18,704 nt of DNA from CAZNYN01 sp964422205 (GCA_964422205.1 CAYRAI010000041.1:1-18704); one strand, 5' to 3'. Shown: positions 1 to 7,465, counted from the stretch's first letter. Notes: generated from the letters alone by a model not told the origin. Numbers and translations: made by a program.

Positions 1-64
<64 letters not shown>

Positions 65-127
65 GTCCGCCCCTTCTCTCTTGCCGTTTTCTTCGCTCGA
101 GTTTTAGAAACTTTGAATGTCGGTGTG

Positions 128-157
128 AGTATAACATTAATTTTATTAATCATTCAA
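128..157 (-). promoter_or_regulatory. Extended -10 promoter ahead of the repeat-bearing gene
   Basis: On the minus strand TTGAAT (157-152) is followed after 18 nt by TATACT (133-128). A TGT directly before the -10 gives the extended -10 form. Transcription would start near 121, leaving a leader of about 57 nt before the ATG at 64. Confidence 0.55.
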
Positions 158-179
158 GCTTATGTTATCGGTAAACTGC

Positions 180-1202
180 TTATATTTTTCTCAGGAATTT
201 CTCTGCTTCTTTCTCGTCTGTCGCCCATGATGTGCATACGCGTACAATATCATTTTCTTCGTCGTATTTTTCTTTAAATTCGACGGAGAAGTCATTTTCT
301 ATCTCTTTGAGTTTTGTTTTCGGCATTATTGGGAATATCTGGTTTGTCGGTGAGTCGGCGGCGAATTTGTAGCCTTTGGCTTCCATTGTTTTTCTGATTT
401 TCTGTGCCGTTTTGACTGCGTGTTCTGCCAGTTTAAAGTACAGTCCGTCTTTGAAGAGTTCTTCGAATTGTATCCCCAAGAGGCGTCCTTTCGCTAGCAT
501 TCCGCCGTGCTGTTTTAGTATATATCGGAAGTCTTTTCCGAGTTCTTTGCTGTTTATTACCACCGCTTCTCCGAACAGTGCGCCCATTTTTGTGCCGCCT
601 ATGTAAAATACGTCGGTAAGCTCGGCTATGTCTTTTAGTGTTACGTCTGTTCCTTCAGCTGTCAAGGCGCATCCGAGGCGCGCTCCGTCAAGGAAGAGGG
701 GAATTTTGTATTTTGCACAGGTTTCACTGAGGGCCGTGAGTTCAGCTTTTGTGTATATTGTGCCGAGTTCGGTCGGGTGTGATATGTAGACCATGCCTGG
801 CTGCACTGTGTGTTCAAAGCTTTCGTCTCCGTAGTGTGCATCAAGCATTTTTTCTGCCTGCTGAGCTGTTATTTTGCCGTTGTTTGTCTTTATTGCCAGG
901 ACTTTGTGCCCCGTGGCTTCAATGGCTCCTGATTCGTGGACGTTGATGTGTCCCGTGTCCGCGGAGATTACTCCCTGATGTGGACGCAGGAGAGCCGATA
1001 TTACGGTGAAGTTTGCCTGGGTTCCTCCTACAAGGAAGTGTATGTCGCTTTTGCGCCCTATTTCTTTCTGTATGAGATGCCGCGCGTTTTCGCAGTGTTT
1101 ATCAAGGCCGTAGCCGCAGTTTTGTTCCCTATTTGTCGATACGAGAGCTTCTATGATTTTTTCATGAGCTCCTTCACTGTAATCGTTGATAAAACTGTAC
1201 AT
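180..1202 (-). CDS. Threonine aldolase / beta-eliminating lyase family PLP enzyme
   Basis: A 340-residue fold-type I PLP enzyme of the low-specificity L-threonine aldolase family, which cleaves L-threonine or L-allo-threonine to glycine and acetaldehyde in the cytoplasm. Visible motifs are the PLP-ring stacking region TGHINVHE (residues 83-90), the cofactor-binding DGARLG (D172, R175) and the Schiff-base lysine K205 in IGGTKMG. The length is normal for the family. I chose the ATG at 1202 because GGGAGGG precedes it at good spacing; an open frame extends 34 codons further upstream without a ribosome site. It has its own -10 box and sits downstream of the TRAP terminator, so it is probably monocistronic. 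Other beta-eliminating lyases share the fold, so the exact substrate is not proven. Confidence 0.88.
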   Translation of the reverse strand: MYSFINDYSEGAHEKIIEALVSTNREQNCGYGLDKHCENARHLIQKEIGRKSDIHFLVGGTQANFTVISALLRPHQGVISADTGHINVHESGAIEATGHKVLAIKTNNGKITAQQAEKMLDAHYGDESFEHTVQPGMVYISHPTELGTIYTKAELTALSETCAKYKIPLFLDGARLGCALTAEGTDVTLKDIAELTDVFYIGGTKMGALFGEAVVINSKELGKDFRYILKQHGGMLAKGRLLGIQFEELFKDGLYFKLAEHAVKTAQKIRKTMEAKGYKFAADSPTNQIFPIMPKTKLKEIENDFSVEFKEKYDEENDIVRVCTSWATDEKEAEKFLRKI

Positions 1203-1236
1203 TTGTAACCCTCCCGCATTTGTCTTATTCTGATAT

Positions 1237-1242
1237 ATTATA
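1237..1242 (-). promoter_or_regulatory. -10 box of the aldolase gene
   Basis: The minus strand carries a perfect TATAAT about 35 nt before the ATG at 1202. The -35 region is weak (TTCTTT-like). The box lies between the upstream TRAP terminator hairpin and the gene. Confidence 0.5.
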
Positions 1243-1264
1243 CTCTCCCGCGCAAATATGAAAG

Positions 1265-1300
1265 AAGCGCCGTTTCGGATTTTAGTCCAAAACGGCGCTT
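1265..1300 (-). terminator. Terminator hairpin of the dctPQM operon
   Basis: An 11-bp perfect stem (1265-1275 with 1290-1300, arm AAGCGCCGTTT) encloses a smaller GGA/TCC stem. It begins 30 nt after the dctM stop. The U-tract on the minus strand is interrupted (CTTCTTTC), so efficiency is uncertain. Confidence 0.7.
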
Positions 1301-1330
1301 GCATATATTACAGAATTAGTCCCGCAGTGT

Positions 1331-2647
1331 CTACCAAGGCACACCCAATATGAAGTGCGGCAGTAAGAGAACAACTTTGGGGATGTAAGCTGTGACGAGA
1401 AGTACCGGTATCCAGCAGAGAACCATAAATGTAAGAGCCGGTTTCATTATCTCGTTGATTGAGGCTCCCCCGACTCGTCCGCTCAGGTAGAGGACAGGTG
1501 CTGCCGGAGGCGTGATGCATCCGAGAGCTGTGTTTACTCCGACTATGGCCGCGTAGTGAACGGGGTTGAAGCCAAGTTCGTTGATTATCGGAAGGAGTAT
1601 CGGTGTCGTGAGAACAACGACGCTGATGTCGTCCATGAGCATTCCCATGAGGACAAGGAAGATGTTTATCATAAACATGATAATCCATTTGTTTGTGCTT
1701 ATGGAGTAGAAGAGATAGAGCACTTTTCCGGGCAGGTCTTCGAGTATGTAGAGCCTTGAGAGCATGGAGACGGAGTAGAGCATTACCATGATAACGCCCG
1801 TTGTGATGGCGCTTTCTACGACGATGCTGTAGAGGTTTTTCCATGTGAGGCCTTTATATACCCAAAGTCCGATGGGGATGCAGTAGAGAACTGCGAGTGC
1901 GGAGGCTTCTGTTGTTGTCATGACGCCGCCGTATATGCCGCCCAAGACCATGACTGGCATGAAGAGTGCCGGTATAGCAAGGCGTCCGCGCTTCATGAAC
2001 ATCTCGTAGCGTTCTTTACCTGTGCGTTTTTGTGATACGAGAACATCGGGGTTGTCTTTGAGCATCCACATGTTGATGACGGAGAGGAGTATTGTTGTGA
2101 TGATTCCTGGGCCTATTGTTGAGAGGAAGCAGGCCAGGACGGATATTCCGCTTATCCACGCAAAGATTATGAGTGTGGCGTTAGGTGGGATGAGGAGTCC
2201 CAGAAGCGAGGCGTTGGCCATGAGGGCGCATGCGTGGCCCATTGGATAGCCGCCTTTTTTGAAACGGGGGAACATTATCGCTCCGATGCAGGAGAGTGTG
2301 GCACATGCAGCTCCGCATATAGAGCCGAATACGGCGCAGGAGACTGTTCCGACTATTCCGAGTCCGCCTCTGATGTGTCCGACAAAGACGTCGACCATGT
2401 CAATGAGTTTTTCTGCGATGCGGCCTCTTTCCATGATTCCGCCTGCCAGGATGAACATTGCTATGGCTATCAGGGAGACTGAGTTCATCTGGGTGAAGCC
2501 GTAAGGGAGGAGCTGTGTAGCCTGATATCCTACCTGGTTGACTCCGCCGAAGAATATGAGCCACGCGCATGAAGCCATGAAGCTGACAGGCACGGGAACT
2601 CCTATTACGAGTGTTGATATAAGTATTACAAGGGCTACATAAATCAT
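1331..2647 (-). CDS. dctM: TRAP transporter large permease, DctM family
   Basis: A 438-residue, almost wholly hydrophobic protein of the size of TRAP large membrane subunits. It forms the Na+-coupled translocation channel and takes substrate handed over by the periplasmic DctP. Family-typical stretches include FILAGGIMERG (about residue 66), GLLIPPNATLI in the middle and the late GCITPPAAPVLY loop. Around a dozen membrane segments are apparent. Its start ATG overlaps the dctQ stop by 4 nt (ATGA), so translation is probably coupled. It is the last gene of the operon, with a hairpin 30 nt downstream. Confidence 0.95.
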   Translation of the reverse strand: MIYVALVILISTLVIGVPVPVSFMASCAWLIFFGGVNQVGYQATQLLPYGFTQMNSVSLIAIAMFILAGGIMERGRIAEKLIDMVDVFVGHIRGGLGIVGTVSCAVFGSICGAACATLSCIGAIMFPRFKKGGYPMGHACALMANASLLGLLIPPNATLIIFAWISGISVLACFLSTIGPGIITTILLSVINMWMLKDNPDVLVSQKRTGKERYEMFMKRGRLAIPALFMPVMVLGGIYGGVMTTTEASALAVLYCIPIGLWVYKGLTWKNLYSIVVESAITTGVIMVMLYSVSMLSRLYILEDLPGKVLYLFYSISTNKWIIMFMINIFLVLMGMLMDDISVVVLTTPILLPIINELGFNPVHYAAIVGVNTALGCITPPAAPVLYLSGRVGGASINEIMKPALTFMVLCWIPVLLVTAYIPKVVLLLPHFILGVPW

Positions 2648-3237
2648 GAGTTCTTACCTCCCGAGAAGAGGGCTTTGCCTGCGCGTACCATGTCCCAGAA
2701 GAAGTAGTATGACATGGAAACAAGGCCGATGAGGATAGGCAGGTAGGCAGTCCAAAGCGGGATGCGCCATGCGACTGTCTTCGGCAGGGCCAAGCCGTTT
2801 CCGAGCGGCCCTAGGAAGCCGAACAAGAAGTAGTCCCAGCCGTATTTTGTAAAGAGCAAAGTTACTCCGAGGGTTATTACTGTTTTTGTGAAAATCATAA
2901 GGCGTTTGATGGTGCCTTCCTTTACGTATGACTGAACAAGGTCGGCGGAAACATGTGAGCCTGCGAATGCGCCGTATGCCGCACCCATAAAGTAGAGCCA
3001 AAAAGCAAAAATCTTGATCCATTCCTCATAGCCGTAGAGGTCCATTTCTAATATGTAACGCATAATTGTCGCGGCGCTTATAATAACGGTAAGAATCATT
3101 GCCATGGAGAAACATATTATGGAGTAAAAATTGACTGTTATTTTATCAAAAAAACATTTTGGTTTTCTGACGGTTGACTCAGGTTCACAGTAGACGTCAG
3201 CTTCAGCTGTGTATTCCCCGTTTTGAAGTTCCGACAT
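2644..3237 (-). CDS. dctQ: TRAP transporter small permease, DctQ family
   Basis: A 197-residue protein with a hydrophilic N-terminal tail of about 35 residues followed by four membrane segments, the architecture of TRAP small subunits. A charged YGYEEWIKIFAFW stretch before the second segment is characteristic. It pairs with DctM in the inner membrane. The ATG at 3237 is preferred because AAAGGAG lies 8 nt before it; an open frame extends 10 codons upstream without support. It follows dctP after a 98-nt spacer containing a perfect palindrome and overlaps dctM by 4 nt. The acidic tail is longer than is usual for this family. Confidence 0.92.
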   Translation of the reverse strand: MSELQNGEYTAEADVYCEPESTVRKPKCFFDKITVNFYSIICFSMAMILTVIISAATIMRYILEMDLYGYEEWIKIFAFWLYFMGAAYGAFAGSHVSADLVQSYVKEGTIKRLMIFTKTVITLGVTLLFTKYGWDYFLFGFLGPLGNGLALPKTVAWRIPLWTAYLPILIGLVSMSYYFFWDMVRAGKALFSGGKNS

Positions 3238-3268
3238 TGGGAAATCTCCTTTCAGAAAGAGAATCAAC

Positions 3269-3290
3269 GGGGAGGGTATATACCCTCCCC
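3269..3290 (-). promoter_or_regulatory. 22-bp perfect palindrome between dctP and dctQ
   Basis: Each arm reads GGGGAGGGTAT, and the two arms abut. It lies between the dctP stop (3336) and the dctQ ribosome site. In mRNA it forms a GC-rich hairpin with no U-run on the coding strand. A processing, mRNA-stabilising or partial attenuation role would give more DctP than permease. That role is inferred. Confidence 0.6.
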
Positions 3291-3335
3291 GAATCCTCAG
3301 TTTGGTGTTAATTGCAAAACGGTATTAAGAAAAGC

Positions 3336-4334
3336 TTATTTTGAGAGATGCTTTTTGAACTCTGCCATAAGTTCAGGTGTCATACCGCGCTTGCCAAGTT
3401 CATCCCATGTTGTTACGCATGCTGCTTTGATGGGCTTAAGTTCGGCTTCGCTGTACTTGTAGACTTTGATGCCCTTCTTCTTCATGAGGTCCATGTACTT
3501 GTTGTCTTCCTTCTGAGCTGTGTTGATGGAGTTGATTGTGAATTTCTTTGCTACTTCCATGAAGACCTTCTGGTCTGCCGGTGAGAGCTTCTTCCATGAT
3601 TTTTCGCTGATCATGAAGGGGAGGTACTCCATTGAGTAGTTTGTTGCGTACCAGTATTTGATGACGTCGCCGAGCATTGTGTATGCCGCAGGTGTGGCCA
3701 TTCCGTCAACTGCGTCGCAGACGCCTGTCTGCATTGACTGGTATACGTCTGACCAGGGAATGGTGATTGTGCGGTAGCCCATTGCTTTGGCTGCGAGTGA
3801 GTAAACGTCCATGTTGGGAACGCGTGTAAGAACACCCTTGTCAACTTTCGGGTTGAGGGGCTGTTTGACTTCTTTTGTTGATCCGATACCGATCATTCCT
3901 TCGATGTATGCGCCGAGGACGCGGACGCCGAGGGGTTTGCCGAGTTCGTTAAGTTTATTGGGGAGCCATGCGCCGGGTGCGAAAACTTTCTTCGCTGAAT
4001 CATATCCGCTGACATAGCCGTTGATGTATACGAGCTCGAAGCGGGGGTCAAATTCGCTGGCAAAAGAGGTTACTGACATGTCGATTGTTCCGCGGAGCAT
4101 CTCTTCCATTACGAGTGAGTAGTTTCCAAGCTGGCTGGCAGGGTATACCTTAACCTCTACGCGGCCGTTTGTCTTTGCCTTGATTTCTTTTGCGACATCA
4201 TTCATCATCTTTGTGCAAAGATGTTCTGGGGGCTGCTGTCCCGCAAAACGGAACACGATAGGTGCTGCGATTGCCGGTGACGAGATAGCGGCAAAGAGGA
4301 AAACGGACATGAGCATTACGAGTAACTTTTTCAT
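3336..4334 (-). CDS. dctP: TRAP solute-binding protein DctP (operon copy)
   Basis: A 332-residue periplasmic substrate-binding protein of the DctP family. Residues 1-24 form a Sec signal peptide ending AIAA before P25. The conserved YPASQLGN (64-71) and the RVP segment with R171, the arginine that in this family salt-bridges the substrate carboxylate, are visible. So is the QTGVCDAVDG region (202-211) lining the pocket, followed by M-A-T-P at 212-215. I start at the ATG at 4334, preceded by AAGGGAG; an in-frame TTG seven codons earlier overlaps that site. It is the first gene of dctPQM. The ligand cannot be named from sequence; organic acids, keto acids or amino acids are all possible. Confidence 0.94.
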   Translation of the reverse strand: MKKLLVMLMSVFLFAAISSPAIAAPIVFRFAGQQPPEHLCTKMMNDVAKEIKAKTNGRVEVKVYPASQLGNYSLVMEEMLRGTIDMSVTSFASEFDPRFELVYINGYVSGYDSAKKVFAPGAWLPNKLNELGKPLGVRVLGAYIEGMIGIGSTKEVKQPLNPKVDKGVLTRVPNMDVYSLAAKAMGYRTITIPWSDVYQSMQTGVCDAVDGMATPAAYTMLGDVIKYWYATNYSMEYLPFMISEKSWKKLSPADQKVFMEVAKKFTINSINTAQKEDNKYMDLMKKKGIKVYKYSEAELKPIKAACVTTWDELGKRGMTPELMAEFKKHLSK

Positions 4335-4387
4335 TCTGAAACTTTCTCCCTTCAAACCTCTTATATATTTTGTTGCTTTTTTGCCGA

Positions 4388-4437
4388 ACGCAGATATATC
4401 TGCGTAAGAACCAAACTTGGGTATTGCTGATATATCA
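4388..4437. promoter_or_regulatory. Twin GATATATC palindromes in the dctP leader
   Basis: An 18-bp perfect palindrome (ACGCAGATATATCTGCGT, 4388-4405) and a 10-bp one (TGATATATCA, 4428-4437) share the core GATATATC, with centres 36 bp apart. They lie 54-103 nt before the dctP start and downstream of the predicted -10. They could be paired operator sites or RNA hairpins. The regulator is not in the window. Confidence 0.45.
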
Positions 4438-4517
4438 TCAAGGAAGAAGGGGACAGCCCCGAGTAATTTAGGTAATATTAATGATTTATACGTATTTATT
4501 TCTTCCTTTACTTAAGT

Positions 4518-4546
4518 AATTTACCTTAAAGAGGCGTTTTCGTCAA
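4518..4546 (-). promoter_or_regulatory. Candidate promoter of dctPQM
   Basis: On the minus strand TTGACG (4546-4541) and TAAATT (4523-4518) are separated by 17 nt. The predicted start near 4511 gives a leader of roughly 175 nt. Confidence 0.45.
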
Positions 4547-4810
4547 CAATATTTTTTAAATTTTCAACCAAGCTGATGTTTCAGAGAGTGATTTTTTCGA
4601 CAAAAAGAGGATGAGGGAGTATGATACAACGCTCATATTTTGACACTGTACTTTAAAAAAACTATTTTCATGGTGCGTGGAGATTGTTATATTCAGTATT
4701 TATAGTGTTTTAATTTTGAATATACAGTATATACCAACTTGTGGAACAATTCACGAACTATGGAGAAAAAATTTTTTTGATAATATCTATCTAATATATC
4801 AGAACAGTAA

Positions 4811-4843
4811 GGGAGAGAAGCTGCCGCTTCTCTCCCCTTTTTT
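4811..4843 (+). terminator. Hairpin with T-run facing the plus strand, after the second dctP
   Basis: A 10-bp perfect stem (GGGAGAGAAG with CTTCTCTCCC, loop CTGCCG) is followed on the plus strand by six T (4838-4843). It starts 15 nt after the stop of the minus-strand dctP. It can therefore serve that gene as a hairpin, but the classical U-tract is on the opposite strand. Confidence 0.6.
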
Positions 4844-4851
4844 AAAGTGTT

Positions 4852-5850
4852 TTACTTGCCGAGGTGCTTTTTAAATTCGCTCATAAGTTCCGGGGTCATA
4901 CCGCGCTTGCCAAGTTCTTCCCATGTTGTGATGCATGCTGCTTTGATGGGTTTCAGTTCGGCTTCGCTGTACTTGTAGACTTTGATGCCCTTATTCTTCA
5001 TGAGGTCCATGTATTTGTTGTCTTCTTTTTGAGCGTTGTCTATCGAGAGCAGTGTGTACTTCTTCGCTACCTCATTGAAAATTTTCTGGTCGCTGGCGGA
5101 GAGTTTCTTCCATGACTTTTCGCTGACCATTATCGCTAGGTATTCCATCGAGTAGTTTGTGTGGTACCAGTACTTTATAACGTCTCCGAGCATTGTGTAG
5201 GCTGCTGCCACCGGGTATCCGTCAACTGCGTCGCAGACGCCTGTCTGCATTGACTGGTAAACATCTGAGTACGGAATTGTGATTGGGCGGTATCCCATGG
5301 CTTTTGCTCCGAGTGAGTAAACATCCATGTTGGGAACGCGTGTAAGAACGCCTTTGTCAACTTTGGGATTGAGGGGGTCTTTAACCGGCTTTGCAGATCC
5401 GATACCTATCATGCCTTCTATATATGAGCCTATTAGCCTTACACCCAGTGCGCTTGAAAGTTCGTTGAGTTTATTGGGAAGCCATGCGCCGGGGACGAAA
5501 ACCCTTTTAGCATCGTCATAGCCGCTGACGTATCCGTTGATGTAAACGAGTTCAAGGCGGGGGTCAAATTCGCTGGCTATTGACATCATAGACATGTCAA
5601 TTGTGCCGCGGATCATTTCTTCCATAACAAGGGAATAGTTTCCGAGCTGGCTGGCGGGATATACTTTTACTTCAACGCGTCCGGATGTTTTTTCTGCTAT
5701 TTCTTTTGCCATGGCGTTCATTGTTTTTGTCGCTGCATGGTCAGGAGGAGACTGCCCTGCGAACCGGAAAACAATCGGAGCGGCCGTTGCCGGCGTGACC
5801 AAAGCTGCGATAATAAAAACGAAAAGTGCCAAAGCTGCGAATTTCTTCAT
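4852..5850 (-). CDS. dctP: TRAP solute-binding protein DctP (orphan second copy)
   Basis: A 332-residue paralogue of the neighbouring DctP with the same length and numbering. Over the C-terminal half about 25 of 167 positions differ by my count, so roughly 85% identity there. A signal peptide ends ATAA before P25, and R171 and the QTGVCDAVDG stretch are conserved. Differences cluster just after that stretch (Y-P-V-A at 212-215 instead of M-A-T-P) and at nearby positions such as Y194. It has an AAGGAGAG ribosome site, its own candidate promoter and no dctQ or dctM of its own. It probably feeds the adjacent DctQM with a different or overlapping ligand range. Recent duplication is the simplest origin. 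Confidence 0.93.
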   Translation of the reverse strand: MKKFAALALFVFIIAALVTPATAAPIVFRFAGQSPPDHAATKTMNAMAKEIAEKTSGRVEVKVYPASQLGNYSLVMEEMIRGTIDMSMMSIASEFDPRLELVYINGYVSGYDDAKRVFVPGAWLPNKLNELSSALGVRLIGSYIEGMIGIGSAKPVKDPLNPKVDKGVLTRVPNMDVYSLGAKAMGYRPITIPYSDVYQSMQTGVCDAVDGYPVAAAYTMLGDVIKYWYHTNYSMEYLAIMVSEKSWKKLSASDQKIFNEVAKKYTLLSIDNAQKEDNKYMDLMKNKGIKVYKYSEAELKPIKAACITTWEELGKRGMTPELMSEFKKHLGK

Positions 5851-6017
5851 GGGAATCTCTCCTTCAAATCGAAATAAAAGCTAATTAAACAACAGACCGA
5901 AATATTCTTTGCGCAGAATACGGCAGAACTTTATTGACTTCTACCCTCCCTCCATGTGATGCAGCAAAGTAGTTAAACATAATTTTAGAAAAAGACGATA
6001 GTGAAAATCTGAGCTAT

Positions 6018-6046
6018 AAATTACATCAAATAGAGGGATAAGTCAA
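6018..6046 (-). promoter_or_regulatory. Candidate promoter of the orphan dctP
   Basis: TTGACT (6046-6041) is followed after 17 nt by TAATTT (6023-6018) on the minus strand. The -35 is good and the -10 is weak but preceded by TG. The leader would be about 160 nt, similar to that of the other dctP. Confidence 0.4.
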
Positions 6047-6163
6047 TATAGTTTTAAAAATAATTGAATTAAAATAAATTAAAAAGGAATCAAACTAAAA
6101 ATACGGATAATATTTATTTAAATTTTTTGATAATTTTCTCAAAAAGAAACAATTTTATTGGAT

Positions 6164-6212
6164 GTGTTTTCCCTGTCGTGTGTAAAACGGAAGCAGGGCA
6201 AAACACTTTTTT
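6164..6212 (+). terminator. Hairpin with T-run facing the plus strand, beyond the CHR genes
   Basis: GTGTTTTCCCTG (6164-6175) pairs with CAGGGCAAAACAC (6194-6206) with a single bulged base, followed by six T on the plus strand (6207-6212). It lies 55 nt past the stop of the minus-strand CHR pair, but the U-tract faces the other way. It may act in both directions. Confidence 0.55.
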
Positions 6213-6267
6213 CTGAGGTAATTTAAATGCGTGTGCCGGAGCAGGTTGAGCTGCAGAGCAAAGAGGT

Positions 6268-6798
6268 CTATAAGAAAAATATGCCTATTACTCCAAACAG
6301 GAAGAGCAGTATGGGAGGGTTTTCTCTCAGAAATTTTACCTTTTGCAGGGAGATGATGCCAGCTGCGAGCATTGCTGAGGCAAGGAGGCCGTTATTCCAT
6401 GTCGAGGTGAGAGGTGCTATCAGCGAAAGAGAGAGCAGTCCCGTCACAACCGGGCGGAGGAGTGTTTTGAACTTTTTGCTGTTTTCGGCGCTGGCTCTTT
6501 TGAGAAGGAGCAGGACAAGAGAGAGGGCACATATGGGAGCCGCAGTAAGGAAGAATGTCGCAGTGAGGGAGCCGGGAAAGCCTGCCTGCTGGTATCCTAC
6601 GAATGTTGCTGCGTTTATAGCTATAGGGCCCGGTGTCACCTGAGAAAGAGCAAGCACCTGAGCAAAGGCTTCCGGCGTCAGCCAGCCTGTTTTTGTGACT
6701 ATTTGGTATTCGATTAGGGGCAGAGATGAGAGTCCGCCTCCGAAGGCGCAGATTCCGACCTGTGCAAATGCGGCGGCAAGTTCAAAGAGAGCGTTCAT
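6268..6798 (-). CDS. CHR (chromate-type) transporter, short-chain subunit 2
   Basis: A 176-residue membrane protein forming one half of a short-chain CHR transporter. The family signatures are FGGGLSSLPLIE (about residues 19-30) and the TPGPIAINAATFVGY loop (about 55-69), with further membrane segments to the C-terminus. Short-chain CHR genes occur as pairs that together equal one full-length ChrA; in Bacillus subtilis such a pair exports chromate. Its start overlaps the stop of the upstream partner by 4 nt, implying coupled translation and a heteromer. The physiological substrate here may be another oxyanion or anion. Confidence 0.9.
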   Translation of the reverse strand: MNALFELAAAFAQVGICAFGGGLSSLPLIEYQIVTKTGWLTPEAFAQVLALSQVTPGPIAINAATFVGYQQAGFPGSLTATFFLTAAPICALSLVLLLLKRASAENSKKFKTLLRPVVTGLLSLSLIAPLTSTWNNGLLASAMLAAGIISLQKVKFLRENPPILLFLFGVIGIFFL

Positions 6799-7328
6799 TT
6801 GGAGGCCAGCTTTTCCCGCGCAAACTGAAGCGCGATAACAAGAGTCATTGCAGTCAGAGGATGTATTTTAAATATGCCTATGAGGGAGATTACCGCCGCA
6901 ATGGGGATTATGTTCCATATGCTCGACCGGAGAGTTGCTTTTACATTGTCGAATATTACTGTGGTTATTATAGCTCCCGTGCCAGCCAGAACTCCGTGAA
7001 AGAAGCCCCTGACTTTGGGAATCTCCGAATATTTAAGTACGAAGGGGGATAGGATAAGCACTATGAGAAACGGAGGGAGGACAGCGCCGGATACTGCCGC
7101 TATGCTGCCTTTAATGCCTCTGTAATGTCTGCCCATAAGCCATGCGATAGAGACGGCAATAGGCCCCGGCATTGATGCCGCAAGGCTCACCATGTCCGCA
7201 AACTCTTCGGGGTCGATGTCTTTGCGCCGTTCCTGTTCAAGCTGTACCATGCCTAGAATGACAATGCCTCCGCCAAATGTGACGGAGCTTATCCTGAAGA
7301 AAAATATGAATAATTGCCATAACGTCAT
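6795..7328 (-). CDS. CHR (chromate-type) transporter, short-chain subunit 1
   Basis: A 177-residue partner of the preceding protein, homologous but divergent. It has VTFGGGIVILGMVQLEQE near the N-terminus and a SMPGPIAVSIAWLMG loop equivalent to the partner's TPGPIAI motif, then several hydrophobic segments. The partner pattern is antiparallel: two related halves inserted in opposite orientation. This gene is first in the two-gene operon, with GGAG 8 nt before the ATG, and is divergent from the DUF2993-like gene across 137 nt. Confidence 0.9.
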   Translation of the reverse strand: MTLWQLFIFFFRISSVTFGGGIVILGMVQLEQERRKDIDPEEFADMVSLAASMPGPIAVSIAWLMGRHYRGIKGSIAAVSGAVLPPFLIVLILSPFVLKYSEIPKVRGFFHGVLAGTGAIITTVIFDNVKATLRSSIWNIIPIAAVISLIGIFKIHPLTAMTLVIALQFAREKLASK

Positions 7329-7421
7329 TTTAAAATCTCCAAACCTAAATAATCTGCATACAGTTTAAACGAATAGGCAAAAAAAACAAAGTAAAAAAGA
7401 GCCTGTTTCCAGCAAAGTGGT

Positions 7422-7427
7422 TATAAT
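7422..7427 (+). promoter_or_regulatory. -10 box of the DUF2993-like gene
   Basis: A perfect TATAAT lies 38 nt before the ATG at 7466. No good -35 is visible at 16-18 nt upstream, so strength or factor dependence is unclear. Confidence 0.5.
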
Positions 7428-7465
7428 ACTTTATGTCGTTACAAATAAAATCGGAGGTGTTTTTA

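Larger units (their letters stand above)
4335..4851. other. 517-nt non-coding region between the two dctP genes
   Basis: No convincing gene. It holds a candidate dctP promoter, two GATATATC-centred palindromes in the leader, a small GGGG-ACAG-CCCC hairpin (4449-4460), an AT-rich stretch with the odd palindrome ATATACAGTATAT (4720-4732), and the hairpin after the second dctP. The open frame at 4677-4874 on the plus strand runs through that hairpin and lacks a ribosome site. Confidence 0.7.
5851..6267. other. 417-nt AT-rich non-coding region upstream of the orphan dctP
   Basis: No convincing gene. It contains the orphan dctP leader with a small inverted repeat (TATTCT at 5903-5908, AGAATA at 5915-5920), a candidate promoter at 6018-6046, a very AT-rich stretch (about 6045-6160) and a hairpin with a T-run at 6164-6212. 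A plus-strand open frame from 6227 with a GAGG site runs antisense through the CHR gene and is not believed. Confidence 0.65.

Noticed and set aside
1308..1844. Minus-strand open frame of 178 codons
   Set aside because: It overlaps dctM in another frame; the His/Arg-rich product is a frame shadow.
4449..4460. GGGG-ACAG-CCCC hairpin in the dctP leader as a riboswitch
   Set aside because: Only a 4-bp stem; no conserved aptamer core could be recognised around it.
4677..4874. Plus-strand open frame of 65 codons between the dctP genes
   Set aside because: It has no ribosome site, runs through a strong hairpin and into the antisense of dctP, and is AT-biased by chance.
6227..6643. Plus-strand open frame of 138 codons with a GAGG site 8 nt before its ATG
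   Set aside because: It is antisense to most of a CHR gene with clear family motifs, its protein has arginine/serine-rich shadow composition, and it matches no family I know.
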